In this document: positions 11,260-22,857 of the stretch, piece by piece
Numbering within the stretch: the stretch's first letter is position 1
Layout: every line of letters begins with the position of its first letter
Assembly (NCBI RefSeq): GCF_010389155.1
Contig: NC_057768.1
Span: 15,250,501-15,314,500 of the forward strand
Reading direction: 5' to 3'
Origin: Erigeron canadensis
Lineage: Eukaryota; Streptophyta; Magnoliopsida; Asterales; Asteraceae
DNA length: 64,000 nucleotides
Program-made: the position numbers and the translations under genes
Notes under the pieces: model-generated
Told to the model about the DNA's origin: nothing
The model's input: the letters and a program-made list of their open reading frames with translations, nothing else
Databases searched by the model: none

Positions 11260-12151
11260 TAATGATATATACAAATAAGTTTTAGTACAATAACTTCAAT
11301 ATCAATAACTATATCTATCTAGAGTATAATATGAAGAAAGAATTGAATGTTAAAAAAAATGGAAGAAAGAATGGTCTATGCTCGATTGAATTCAAAACCC
11401 ACTTGACCCTAAATATAACCCTTACGCCAATACATGTATGCATCGAGATGACACGGTCGACACAGATTAGTAGAAAATTTTAGATTTCATTACACTTATC
11501 AGTTTAACTATAGGTGATTTATTTCTATTTTATTTTTTTCGATTTTAATAATATAAAATGATTAAAAATAAAATATATGTTAAAACTTTGTGTTGATTAA
11601 TTAAATAAAAACTATAGAATGATTATTCTATATAAGCAAAACCAAAAAGTAGTCTTTTCACCGTCACTAACGCCATATATAAAAATATATAATAACAATA
11701 AGGTCATATACTATTATTTCTATCTTTAAAAAAAATAATTGAGTGGCATATGCATAAAGGAAAGCTGCGTACGATTTACCTTTCTACGAACCCTAAAAAA
11801 TTGAGAGGGAACACCAAAAAATTGAGAGGGAAAAACAAGAGTAAATCCTAAAAATTGAAAGATCTCAATCAATTAGCCTCCATGGATTTCAGGATTTCCT
11901 TTTTATTCTCGGTCCTTCACATAGAAAAACCCCTGATTTACTATTTTATTTCACCACAATTCATCCTTCAACCATCTTTCTTTCAACCGCTATTCAGAAT
12001 CAATTTGAAGATTACGGTAGTTTCTTCTTCACTTTTACAACAATTTTATTGTGTTTAATTTGTTAGTGTGTTGATTTTGGTTTATGATTGTTTTATGCTG
12101 TTACTATTACTGTTGTTATGCTTTTTGACATGGGGCAGATTCAAAACCTAT

Positions 12152-12395
12152 ATATGATTTTATTTAAATTACTCTTATTATGATGATAATAGTAATTATC
12201 AAAAAGTTATGACTTTATAACTCAGAGTTATTTAGTTGATTAAAAACCTTGTTATGATTTTATTTTAAGTACTCTTATTACGATGATAATAGTAATTATT
12301 AAAAATTTATGACTCACAGTTATTTGGTTGATTAAGAAGCTTGTTATGTTTTTATTTTAATTACTCTTGTTATGACGAAAATGTAGGTTTTTACT
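12152..12395 (+). repeat. Imperfect tandem repeat, about 95 bp unit
   Basis: Two units and a partial third share TATGATTTTATTT...ACTCTTATTA.GATGATAATAGTAATTAT, then GTTATTT.GTTGATTAA. They form the left part of the leader or intron-like region before the TNPA-like gene. The remaining sequence to 12745 holds nothing else that I can name. Confidence 0.65.
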
Positions 12396-12745
12396 TCATT
12401 ATGTATTTGTGTAAAATGGAATACATGTCTTTACTAGTTGCACATGTTTTATGATACACAGACTCAAAGAAAAAAATGAATCTGAGCTCCTATATATGAT
12501 TTGATGTTACCCCTAAAATGGAAACGGATCGACATATGATTAAAAATGAAATTTAAGAGGGTAAATCTATATATCAAACTGTGATCATGTAGAATGATAC
12601 CTCTGGCTTGTGAGTAAGGATTTAGTTGTGGATCATTTTCCATCTATCTATTGTCACAATGCATCGCCCTATTACTGTTGTTTACCAATTATTTATTTTT
12701 AGTTGAGATCTAAACAACAGAATGTGGATATTTATGGTGCTTATG

Positions 12746-15700
12746 ATGGTTACGCCTCTTACAAGAAAGAGAGCTCAAGCAGACTGCCCCATTCTTGATG
12801 GAAGCCCAGTAGCAAAAAAACCCACTCGTAAGCGCATTACCCGTTTGTCAAAGACTACACCTAGTGGTAAGGTTCCCTTTTTTTTCTAAATTCTTTCAAT
12901 TAGTTGTATTACTTTTATTATAAAATTAGACTAGTCGGTGTAAGTATTTAAAGTGAATCCTTTTGTCATTACAATATCTTCTTGTTTTTTTTACTTAATT
13001 ATTCTAGTAATATGAAAGCTTTGGAGTGAAGCAGCTTTTTAATTCCAATTGTATTTCACCATTCCATCATTTTAAAAACCATGTTCTATCAACATCTTAA
13101 TGGGTGGACTGGTAGTCTACTAAAAAAGTCAAATTATTGTTATCATTGATCTTAATATTGGCTTTTTTCGTTTCTTTTTTGTTTAAAAAATTTCCCGATT
13201 ACTAGAAATTGGAATGTTTAGTTTTCATCATATTTGCTTAGGTTTTCATAGTTTTAGTTAAACTTGCATGCTATATAATGTCAGGAACTCTAGTCGATAT
13301 TTGATTTTTAATTCTGAGTTACTCTATTTACAGTATCATGTATGCAGTTCATAAGAACTTAGATGGAACGTGCAATTAGTATATCTTACTCGTCCACCAC
13401 ATTCTAATAGGTTTCACAATTTTATATTTATATATGTAAATTTCTATAAGGATCTATCGTCTTACAGTTTTGCTCTTTGGCTATTTCAATAAGTTTCTAT
13501 AGAAGCACCTATTTCTCGTAATGTTATTGCTGAAGACCCACTGGTTGGAGAAGCAAGAAATGCGGAGTCTGCCCCTAATGAAGAACCAAATAATGATCGA
13601 GTCGCACCTGTACAGTCAAATGTACAAGAAGTTGCTGGTCAACCTCCTGAAGAATCTATTAATGAACCAAAAAAACGCAAGCAAAATACAAACAAAAAGT
13701 TGATAAAGACTTTAGGTTGTTTGCCTAATGGTACCAAAGTTTCCTTGGAAATGGCTAAAGGCACAAAGGCCTTCGTTGGGCCCGCAGCAACAAAATTTGC
13801 GACTGAATGTGGAATTATTATTCGCAATGTTTGTTCAATGGAGTATCATAGATGTGACTCAATTCCGCAAGATCATAAAACTTTTATGTATGAAAAATTA
13901 CAAGTAAGTTGTTTATATTTTCAATTTGGATGTACAGTTTCATATTTTGTTACTCATTGCAATTTCAATTCTACTACTAAGATATGTATGAAATCCAGGG
14001 AAAGTTCGAGTTGTTACGGACAGATTTGAAATTTATGGACTATGTGGATGCTCGACTACGTGAACATTGGAAACGGTACCGAGGTTAATTGAGTAATCAC
14101 TGGAAGAGTGTTGGAGGGAAAAACAATCTTGAATTGGCAAGAAAAAAAATTAAACCTGGCTGTCATCCAGATAACTGGAATCACATGTGCAAATATTGGG
14201 AACTGGAAAAAACTCGGGTGAGTGTGCTTACTTTATTTTATAAATCTAAATACATATGCGTTAACTTTTTTTTTCTCCTTTTTTTTTCATTTTACAAACC
14301 ATGATACATTTTCAATTTTTGATTTTCTAGAATTATAGTGATAAGATGGAAGGTAACAGACAAAAGAAGGTTAATATAAGTAGGGGGGCTCTCGTTCGAT
14401 GGCCAATCTTGTACACTCAATGGTAAGGTCTACACTTTAATAGATTACATTACAGTACTTCTGTAGTTCTAATGGACGAATATTTGTTTTTTTCTTTTCT
14501 AGTTCTAATTCTAGTGGAAGAATATTAAGGTTGTTGATTAGCAACTTTTGAATACTCTGTACAATATAGTAATAAAGCGTAAATGACATAGTTGTTCCTT
14601 TCAGATTACCAACATATCAAAAAGATAGTACTACAGTAGTATTACATGCAACAAACTTTGTTAAAATTATTACACGTTTTACTTGCATGAATGAATATTT
14701 ATTTGACTAAAAAATCACAAAAATACTTTGTTCATTTCATCTTATTTTTTCTTCATCGGTATATCAAAACTTAATCAGCCAGATTTATAATATAATATTC
14801 ATAAAGCTTTAAGTTAACTTTTAAACATATGAGTTATGTTGATTTATCATTTTTCATATATAAATTATGGTTTTGATAGATAAAATATAACTTTGAACCA
14901 ATTTACTATCATTTAAATTGTACATGTTTGTCTACATGAAAAAGTGTATTGCTAGTTTGTGTTGTCTTTTGAAATTTGCCATTAATTCATATTGGTGTTT
15001 TTTTTTCGGGGTTAGTCTATTAGGGTGAAGTTTAGTTTCCCAGTAATGTAATGAATCTAAGATTGCTACTTGATTTAGTTTCTTGTATTGCCCGGTTTAG
15101 GTGTATGTTTTTACATGCTGATATCATTTGGTTTTTTATAGTAATGTTACTTAGTTGATCTATCTGCTTGGTTTTTCTTTGAGTAGTATAACTCTTTGGT
15201 CTATAAATGAAACACTTTTAGCAATTTGTTTGCAGATTAAATTAGTTGATCTATACATTGGTTTTCTTACAGTAGTATAATTCTTTGGTCTACAAATGAA
15301 ACACTTTTAGCAATTTGTTTGCAAATTAAATGTTTGTGATTTGAATATTTGGTTAATGAGCTGTGCTTGTTTGAGTTTAGTTTAAAATCACGTTTTTGCA
15401 AGAAAACAATGTCTATTTAGTTATTTTTATGTTTCTTGATTTGAACTTCAGTTAATTACATCTTCATGTTTGTTTCATTATTTCTGATTAAACAAGGCTG
15501 TAAATAATAAATAGACAGTTGATATGTTCATATTACCAATTGGTATTATCTTTATTAGTTATATTAATAAGATATGGTTTCAGACAAATACGGAGACCCA
15601 AACGCCGCCTAGTCCGCTCAAGGTTGATTATAAGTTGCATTATAAAAAACCGAAGGACAAGAACGGAGACGGATGGCTAAATGATGATGCACGAAGGGAA

Positions 15701-16186
15701 TATGTAAGCACTTTTTTTTAAAAGCATTTAATTATAAAAAATGATATTGGGTGCAACTATGGTTTAATCTTGTTTCCATATATTCCATGATGGTAGGAAA
15801 ATATTTGTAAGCATAAACAGATGGCTCTTGATAAATTAAAAGATGAAGGAACCCTTATTACTACTGATATGGAGCACGATATTGAGAGACAAGCCATAAA
15901 AAGTGTCTGTGGTCGGAAGAAGACAATACAATCAGGATGGGAGGTGGGTGTCGGGCTTGTGATGAGGAAAAAAGATTATTAGATGAAAGAGTTACCTGAA
16001 TCATCGCAACAAGCTGACTCAACGTCTCAACAAAACTTAGTTGAGATGGAAGAATTGAGAAAAAAGGTTAGTGAACACGAACGGAATATACATAAATATG
16101 AGAAAATGGAAAAATTCATGAGAGAAAAATTTCCAGACTTTGAAGTTGATGGTGATGATGATGAATTCACCGATAGTGATATCTAG
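12746..16186 (+). pseudogene. CACTA TNPA/Transposase_24-like gene, broken
   Basis: Accessory protein of CACTA elements; such proteins bind subterminal repeats in the nucleus and assist transposition. Probable exons: 12746-12866 (basic, MVTPLTRKRAQ start; an in-frame ATG also lies at 12722), 13503-13903, 13999-14217, 14331-14422, 15584-15703 and 15797-16186, with GT-AG borders. Exon 2 has LPNGTKVSLEM and a tract ending DHKTFMYEKLQ. Exon 3 carries the DYVDARLREHWKRYRG and NWNHMCKYWELEKT motifs; exon 4 has SDKMEGNRQKK; exon 5 has KPKDKNGDGWLNDDARREY. The last exon ends in a coiled-coil-like stretch and an acidic tail. Damage: an in-frame TAA at 14086-14088, a TAG at 15980-15982 (the frame stays open after it to 16186) and an apparent phase mismatch between exons 4 and 5. 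The order of motifs matches Ptta/En/Spm plant transposase proteins; exon limits are by eye. Confidence 0.72.
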
Positions 16187-16189
16187 GAT

Positions 16190-17464
16190 GTTGAAATTTA
16201 TTTCTATTGAACTTGGTTTTATTTTTAAATCTATTGAATAGTAAACTCGTGTTATTTCAATTGGTGGTTACTATTTTAATGAAATATTGTTATTATTGTC
16301 GTTTATGGTTTGGAGTTTTATATAATCTTGCAAGGGACATGTATGCGTGTTGAATGGGGACTAAAAGTATCTGAATTAATTTCTAGTTTGTAGTAGATAT
16401 ATAATGAATTTGGGTTTTTTTGAGACTGAATTAAATGTTATGCTGTATTGATTAACATATATTTTAAAACTAATTTTCAGTCACTGAGAAAAAAATAGGG
16501 ACTAAATTCATTTGTTTTCTGAGACTAATAATTAGTCTTAAAAACCGTTTATATGATACTGATTCAAGACTAAATTTCAGTCTCTAAAATAAGCAATTCA
16601 TGGACTGAAGAAGTTTAATTTTGTGACTAATAATCAGTTTGTAGAGCCGTTTATTAAAAACTGGTTTTGTGACAATTAGAAACTAGTTTTTAGCTCTAAA
16701 GGTAACAATTTAAGGACTGAAATAATCTGAATTTTGGGACTATTAATTAGTTTTTAAAGCCTTATATTGCAGACTGATTTGAAACTAAATTTCAGTCACC
16801 AAAAATAGCAAATTAAAGACTGAAATCATCTAGATTTTGTGACTAACAATCAGTCTTTAAAGTCTATCATCGGGGACTAATCTAAAACTGAATTTCAGTC
16901 TTAAAAAAAGCAAATTAAAGACTGAAAGTGCTTTTTATTGGGACTAATTCTTAGTTTTTAAAATTTTCTAACAAAGACTGATTAGGTGACCACTTGAAAC
17001 TAATTTCTAGTCTTCAAAAGTAGCAACTTAAGGACTGAAATTTTTTGGATTCCGGGACTATTAATTAGTCTTTAAATCCCTTTATTAGAGACTAATTTGG
17101 TATGGTAATCTATAAAGAAACCAAAGCTATTAGGGACTAAAAACAATGTTTTATGGACCAATTTTCAGTTCCTAAACCTATATATTAGTAACTAATCTAA
17201 CACAGTTTTTGCGACTGACTTTCATTTGCCGATAAAATGCATCAGGGACTAAAATAACATGGTACCAGTCTATAGAATAAGGACTGAATTTTTTTTATTT
17301 GGAGACTGATCTCTTGTCCTTGTTGGTTCGATACAACAGGGACTGATTTTCAGTTGATAACCCCACTTTTCGTAACTAAGCTGTAGTAACTAATTAGTAA
17401 CTAGCAAAATCAGTCTTTGTTACACCATTGGTAACTCATCATGGTGTATCGGAGACTGATTTTT
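16190..17464. repeat. CACTA subterminal repeat region
   Basis: About 1.3 kb in which GGGACTAA, GACTGAAA, GACTAATT and their near-complements recur every 20-50 bp (for example 16494, 16565, 16715, 16868, 17044). En/Spm-type elements carry such arrays of short motifs in both orientations as binding sites for the TNPA-type protein. No gene is seen here. Confidence 0.8.
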
Positions 17465-17493
17465 CAGTCTCTGAAAGCCTTTTTTTTGTAGTG
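17465..17493 (-). repeat. CACTA terminal inverted repeat (right end)
   Basis: On the minus strand this reads CACTACAAAAAAAAGGCTTT and continues TCAGAGACTG. CACTAC followed by A-rich sequence is the diagnostic terminus. Directly after it, at 17496, gypsy protease coding sequence resumes. Confidence 0.88.
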
Positions 17494-17495
17494 AA

Positions 17496-20400
17496 TATGC
17501 TACCGTGTTATTTGATTCTGGGGCCTATTATAGCCTCATTTCTAATGATTTCCTCCCATTGATCGATGCTAGTCTTAGCCCGTTGTTATATTCTTTTGAA
17601 CTCGAAATGGTAAATGGTGGATTGTCTAGAATTAGTCAAGTTGTTCGTGATTGTGTGCTAGAATTATGTGACCACCCGTTTTACATAGATTTGATGCCTT
17701 TTGATATCGGTAGTTTTGATGTAATCGTGGGTATGGATTGGTTGTCAACTATGAATGCGATGATCGATTGTGGTAGTAGGGTTATGAGGATACCATTGGA
17801 AAACGGGGAAGAATTGGTGGTCCAAGGTAAGACAACCGAGCCATGGGAAGGGAAAGTGTATAGTGCAAATGTTACTAAAATTGAGTTAAAAACCGTGCCC
17901 GTAGTTAAAGACTTTGCGGATGTATTCCCGGATGACCTACCGGGTTTGCCTCCATCTCATGAACTTGATTTCCGTATCGATCTCATTCCAAATGCTTCTC
18001 CAGTGGCCAAGGCGCCTTATCGCTTAGCCATGACCGAAATGCAAGAGTTGGCCGCCCAACTCAAAGAGCTCCAAGACAAGGGTTTCATTCACCCCAGTCA
18101 ATCGCCATGGGGCGCACCGGTTTTGTTTGTCAAGAAGAAGGATGGATCTTTCTGCTTGTGTATTGATTGTAGAGAATTAAATAAGTTAACGGTGAAGAAT
18201 CGTTATCCACTTCCTAGGATTGACGATTTATTTGATCGACTTCAAGGTGCTCAATATTTCTCCAAGATTGATTTGAGGTCGGGTTATTATCAATTGAGGG
18301 TCCATGAAGATGACATTCCTAAAACCGCTTTCCGAACAAGATATGGGCATTTTGAATTTACGGTGATGCCTTTTGGGTTAACCAATGCACCGACGGTGTT
18401 CATGGATTTGATAAACCGGGTATGTAAACCCTACTTAGACCAATTTGTCATTGTCTTTATTGATGACATTCTTATTTACTCCAAAACAAAAGAATAGCAC
18501 ACCGAGCATTTGAAGTTGGTGTTGGAGTTACTCCGAGGAGAAAAGTTGTATGCCAAGTTCTCCAAATGTGAATTTTGGCTAGAAGAGGTCCATTTCCTTG
18601 GTCACGTGGTGAGCAAGGATGGTATTCATGTGGACCCAAGTAAGATTGAAGCGGTTAAGAATTGGAGACGACCCGAAACGCCAACCGAGATTCGCCAATT
18701 TCTTAGTTTGGCGGGTTACTATAGACGGTTTATTGAAGGCTTTTCAAAAATCGCCCAACCTTTGACCTTGTTGATACAACGGGAAAGGAGGTTTGATTGG
18801 GGTGATAAACAAGAACGAGCTTTCCAATTGCTTAAAGACAAATTATGTGATGCACTAATCTTGAGTTTGCTCGATGGACCCGATGATTTTGTTGTGTATT
18901 GTGATGCATCCGGGCAAGGCTTGGGGTGTGTTTTGATGCAACGTGGAAAGGTGATTGCATATGCTTCAAGACAATTGAAGGTGCATGAAAAGAATTATCC
19001 GACGCATAACTTGGAGTTAGGAGCGGTCGTATTTGCTTTGAAGTGTTGGAGGCATTATTTATATGGCACTAAAAGTGTGATCTATACCAATCACAAACGC
19101 CTACAACACATTTTTGATCAAAGCGAGTTGAATATGAGGCAACGGAGATGGCTAGAGCTTTTTAGTGACTACGATTGTGTTATCCGGTACCACCCGGGTA
19201 AAGCAAATGTAGTAGCCAATGCCTTGAGCCGGAAAGAACGTGTGCATCCAAGGAGAATTAGAGCCATGAGCTTGACCGTGCAAAGAAGTGTTCGTGACAC
19301 CATTATTGAAGCTCAAAGAATGGCTACTTTATCGAAAAACTTTATTAACGAAGCATTACATGGATTGGAAGAACAATTTGATCGGAAGGAGGATGATGGT
19401 TTATATTTTGTAGATCGATTGTGGATTCCCGTCTATGGGGGGTCTAAGGGTAAAATTGACGAATGAAGCTCATAAGTCGGCCTACTCGGTTCATCCGGGT
19501 TCTGACAAGATGTATTTTGGCTTGAGAGACTTGTATTGGTGGCCGGGAATGAAAAAGGACATTGCTAAGTATGTTAGTGAATGCCTCACTTGTTTACAAG
19601 TGAAAGCTGACCATAAGAAACCACCCGGGTTGCTAGTTCAACCGAGAACACCGGTGTGGAAATGGGAAGATATTGCTATGGACTTCATCACGAAGTTACC
19701 AAGGACGAGTAGTGGTAGAGACACCATTTGGGTGATAGTTGACCGGTTGACTAAATCGGCTCACTTTTTAGCCATCCGGGAAAATGATAAGTTTGACATC
19801 ATGGCGCGTTTATACATCAAATAAGTGATATCCAAGCATGGGATGCCGATTTCCATTATAACCGATCGGGATGCCCGATTTACTTCAAAGTTTTGGAAGG
19901 CGTTCCAGGAAGCCATGGGTACTCGACTTGATATGAGTACGACGTTCCATCCACAAACCGATGGTCAAAGCGAAAGGACGATTCAAAAACTTGAAGATAT
20001 GTTAAGGGCTTGTGCCATTGAATTTGGTGGCAATTGGGACACACATTTACCGTTGGTCGAATTCTCCTATAATAATAGTTACCATGCTTCTACTCGAATG
20101 GCTCCCTTTAGACCCTTATATGGGAGAGATTGTAGGTCGCCATTAGCTTGGGCAGAAGTTGGTGAAAGCCAACTCATTGGGCCCGAGATTGTCGTTGAGG
20201 TGACTAAAGTGATATCACAAATCAAGGAGAAATTGAGGGTAGCCCGGGAACGACAATTGAAGTATGCTAATGTGAGGCAAAGGCCTCTCGAGTTCGAGGT
20301 AGGTGATTTTGTTTTGCTAAAGGTGTCGCCTTGGAAGGGCGTGGTTCGTTTTGTTAAGCGTGGCAAGTTAGGGCCAAGGTATATAGGCCCATTTAAGATC

Positions 20401-20697
20401 TTAGAGCGTATCGGTTCGGTTGCTTATCGTTTAGAGCTCCCTCAAGAATTGAGTGGAGTTCATAATATATTCCACGTTTGTAATCTTAAGAAGTGTTTGA
20501 CAAATCCAACACTTCATGTGCCACTTGAAGAAAACCGGTTGGATAAAACGTTAAAGTTTGATCGCCAAACTAGAAAGTTGAAGAATACTAGGTATACGAT
20601 CGTCAAGGTTAGATGGCAAGCTAGACGCGGACCCGAGTTCACTTGGAAACGTGAATATTCTATGAAGGCCAAATACCCACATTTGTTTAGTAGTTAG
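17496..20697 (+). pseudogene. Gypsy pol (protease-RT-RNase H-integrase), broken
   Basis: Order of domains seen: retropepsin with [10 protein letters not shown] (from about 17505) and VIVGMDWL; reverse transcriptase with [34 protein letters not shown] and the catalytic FIDDILIYS; RNase H with [12 protein letters not shown]; integrase with an HHCC zinc-finger region (about 19470-19610), DFITKLPR, a [11 protein letters not shown] motif and a chromodomain-like C-terminal tail. Damage: nonsense TAG at 18495-18497 just after the RT active site, a frameshift in the six-G run at about 19437-19442, and nonsense TAA at 19822-19824 in the integrase core. The catalytic residues themselves look intact. 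The 5' end is cut by the CACTA insertion. Not functional as a polyprotein. Confidence 0.9.
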
Positions 20698-20730
20698 AGT
20701 TTGATCGAATTTCTGGACGAAATTCCTTTA

Positions 20731-20743
20731 ACGGGGGAATAAT
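20731..20743 (+). promoter_or_regulatory. Polypurine tract of gypsy element
   Basis: ACGGGGGAATAA lies directly before the TGTAACA start of the 3' LTR, where plus-strand DNA priming occurs in LTR retrotransposons. Confidence 0.75.
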
Positions 20744-22857
20744 GTAACATTCGAGAAATTTGACTTTTGTTGACCCGTTAGTTTTGTGTACATTTGATTA
20801 ATGATGATCGTTTACTCTATATATGATCAAGTTTGCCTATGATTTAATTGTGTTCAAGGCGAATATGCATTTATATATATATAATTATCGTTTTTAGTCA
20901 AGTTGTGTTTGCATGATATTCAAGGTGTTTTATGAGATCGAATGGTCGTTAATGTAATGGTCGATTGCTAACTTGTGGTGTAACTAGATTGATTAAGTAA
21001 ATGAACTATCTATGGGTTAACCCTTACCCAAACCCATGCCCATCTACCCAACCCTATCCCCACCCAAGTCTTGCCATCCTCCCAACCATCCATTCATTTC
21101 TTACACTTCTCTTTCTCTCTCACACTCTTAAATGAAAGACTTTTCTTACTTCTCACACTCTCTCTCTAAGTTTAATACATCAAATTAAATGTTTCAAGCA
21201 AGACTTTGTTAGGGCTTTTCCTTAATATCATCATCTCTTCTTCATATTAAAAATTTGGGTTTGTAAGTGCAAGGAAACTCCCTATTCGGGTCATTTTCGG
21301 GTTTGACACTTTGGTGGAAGATTTGGTAAGTTAAAACTATCTCATATTCACCATTACATGTTTATAATCATGTTTCTAGTCATATTCAAGTGTTTTCGGG
21401 TCACGAATTGAGCCAAAAGTCGAATTAGGGTTTGTAATTGGTCAAAGCGAATTTGAAACTAGATTTGATGTTTTGAAGTGAAATATTGGAATGGGTTGTG
21501 TTCATTTGAGTTTGTTTATGTCCAAATGTGTGCATTTAAGCTTGAAATCAGGTCCAAGATCCTCGTAGGTCGTCTATGGAGTCAAAATGAGTGTTTTGGG
21601 GGTATTTGGCTCGTGCAGGTGCTGAACTGGATGGGTTGCGACGCAATTATACAAGTTGCGGCGCAATTGGGGTCTTTAATCACCAAACTTTTTCCTAGCT
21701 TTGGTTCTAGAATCCTAGGATCGTCCCGACCTTTCCGGAATGTCCTCTTATGACCTTATTGGTGCTCTACACAAGACAAACCATTCGTTCAAAGTCGTGA
21801 GTCACTTTTGGAACCAAACCTGAGATCTATAAGCCAAACTATATACATATATACATGTATCTTTTGATCCGTAAGTCCGTTTTAGACGTGTAAACTATCG
21901 ATGCAATCGTGAGAGAGTCTACTTTCTCATGGTATCATCCTCTCTAAGTCAATCATTTCCCATTTCTAAAAATGTCTTGTCAAAGTGTCTTGTTCTTACC
22001 CGGAAAAGTTGTTTAAGCGTTAGTGGGCTTGTGACTCGACTTAAACTTGCTAGACCAACTTGTTAGGGTTATTAGAGTTGAATTTGATTGTATTGAGATG
22101 TACATTGATAGGTTGTGATCGTGTGGCGAACATTGCACGCTTGTAGATTAATCTAAACTTTTTGTAGCCGCTCAAGGTAAGTTCGTAGCCCCTTTTCTTT
22201 ACATGATTTTGGGGTGAAAAGTGTACAACTTGTTTCATTGGTTCGTTTTATTGTTATGTGTTCGTTTATGTAAGTAATCGAGGTTATGTGTTCGTTTGCT
22301 TGTGAATCAAGGTTTTATGATTGTTTGCCTAGTTTATCAAGGTTATGTGTTTGTTTGCTTTATGAATCAAGGTTGAATGATTGGTTGGCTAGTTTATCAA
22401 GGTTATGTGTTCGTTGGCTTTGTGAATCAAGGTTGAATGATTGTTTGGCTATGTTATCAAGGTTATGTGTTCGATTAATTTGTAAATCAAGGTTGTATGA
22501 TTGTTATGCGTTCATATCAAGGTTATGAGGTTCATTAAATGATCCAATCAAGGTTTCAAGGCTTGGTGATCGTTTAATGATCCCAATTATGAGATCATTT
22601 AATGACCCAATCAAGGTTTCAAGGTTATATGATCATTTAATGATCTAATTATGTTCGTATCAAGGTTAACGATTGTTATCCCGACACTTGTTTCTTATAG
22701 TCAAAACCTACGAACTCACCAACTTTATGTTGACGCTTTTTAGTACGCTTTTCAGGTAATCAAGTGAATCAAAGACGTGATGGATGATTGCATTGCATGT
22801 GATAGGATTGAGCTTTTCTACTAATGCCCTAAGTTTCCGCCTTGTTGGGGTGTTACA
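20744..22857 (+). repeat. Gypsy 3' LTR (2.1 kb)
   Basis: It starts TGTAACATTCG and ends TTCCGCCTTGTTGGGGTGTTACA-like at 22857, with TGTAACA/TGTTACA terminal inverted repeats. The end is chosen by analogy with the minus-strand gypsy LTR in this window, which ends in the same TTCCGCCTTAGT...GTGTGACA context. The LTR contains the minisatellite at 22280-22660 and supplied, or shares an origin with, the fragment at 7243-8113. An ORF at 21478-21753 inside it has no recognisable product. Confidence 0.8.

Larger units (their letters stand above)
8663..12207 (+). repeat. Direct segmental duplication, copy 2 (3.54 kb)
   Basis: Second copy of 3703-7246, offset by about 4.96 kb. Differences seen: one extra T in a T run near 8925, a longer (AT)n near 9225, a 2 bp deletion near 11690 and a C at about 11990. 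Beyond 12207 the sequence continues with TATGACTTTATAACTC, while copy 1 switches to gypsy LTR sequence. Copy 2 therefore looks like the original context and copy 1 the truncated duplicate. Confidence 0.93.
1..17493. mobile_element. CACTA (En/Spm) transposon, left end outside window
   Basis: The right terminus is seen directly. Read inward on the minus strand it begins CACTACAAAAAAAAGG at 17493, the hallmark terminus of CACTA elements, and it is preceded by about 1.3 kb of subterminal repeats. The next three bases (17494-17496, aat) are the candidate 3 bp target-site duplication. No matching left CACTAC terminus was found in the window, so the left end should lie beyond position 1. The interval holds the two usual CACTA genes, a TNP2-type transposase (minus strand) and a TNPA/Transposase_24-like gene (plus strand), here divergent. 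Whether this is one element or a TNP2 element joined to a second CACTA is inference. The body is swollen by a 3.5 kb direct duplication, SINEs, Helitrons and a gypsy LTR fragment. It sits inside the protease region of a gypsy element. Confidence 0.7.
17494..22857 (+). mobile_element. Ty3/gypsy retrotransposon, 3' part (split by CACTA)
   Basis: The visible part starts in the middle of the protease-coding region right after the CACTA terminus and continues through RT, RNase H, integrase, polypurine tract and 3' LTR. The 5' LTR, gag and the start of pol should lie beyond the far end of the CACTA element, outside the window. The C-terminal pol tail (a VKVRW...GPEFTW...KYPHLF pattern) suggests a chromovirus-like lineage such as Tekay/Del; that lineage call is tentative. 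Confidence 0.85.
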
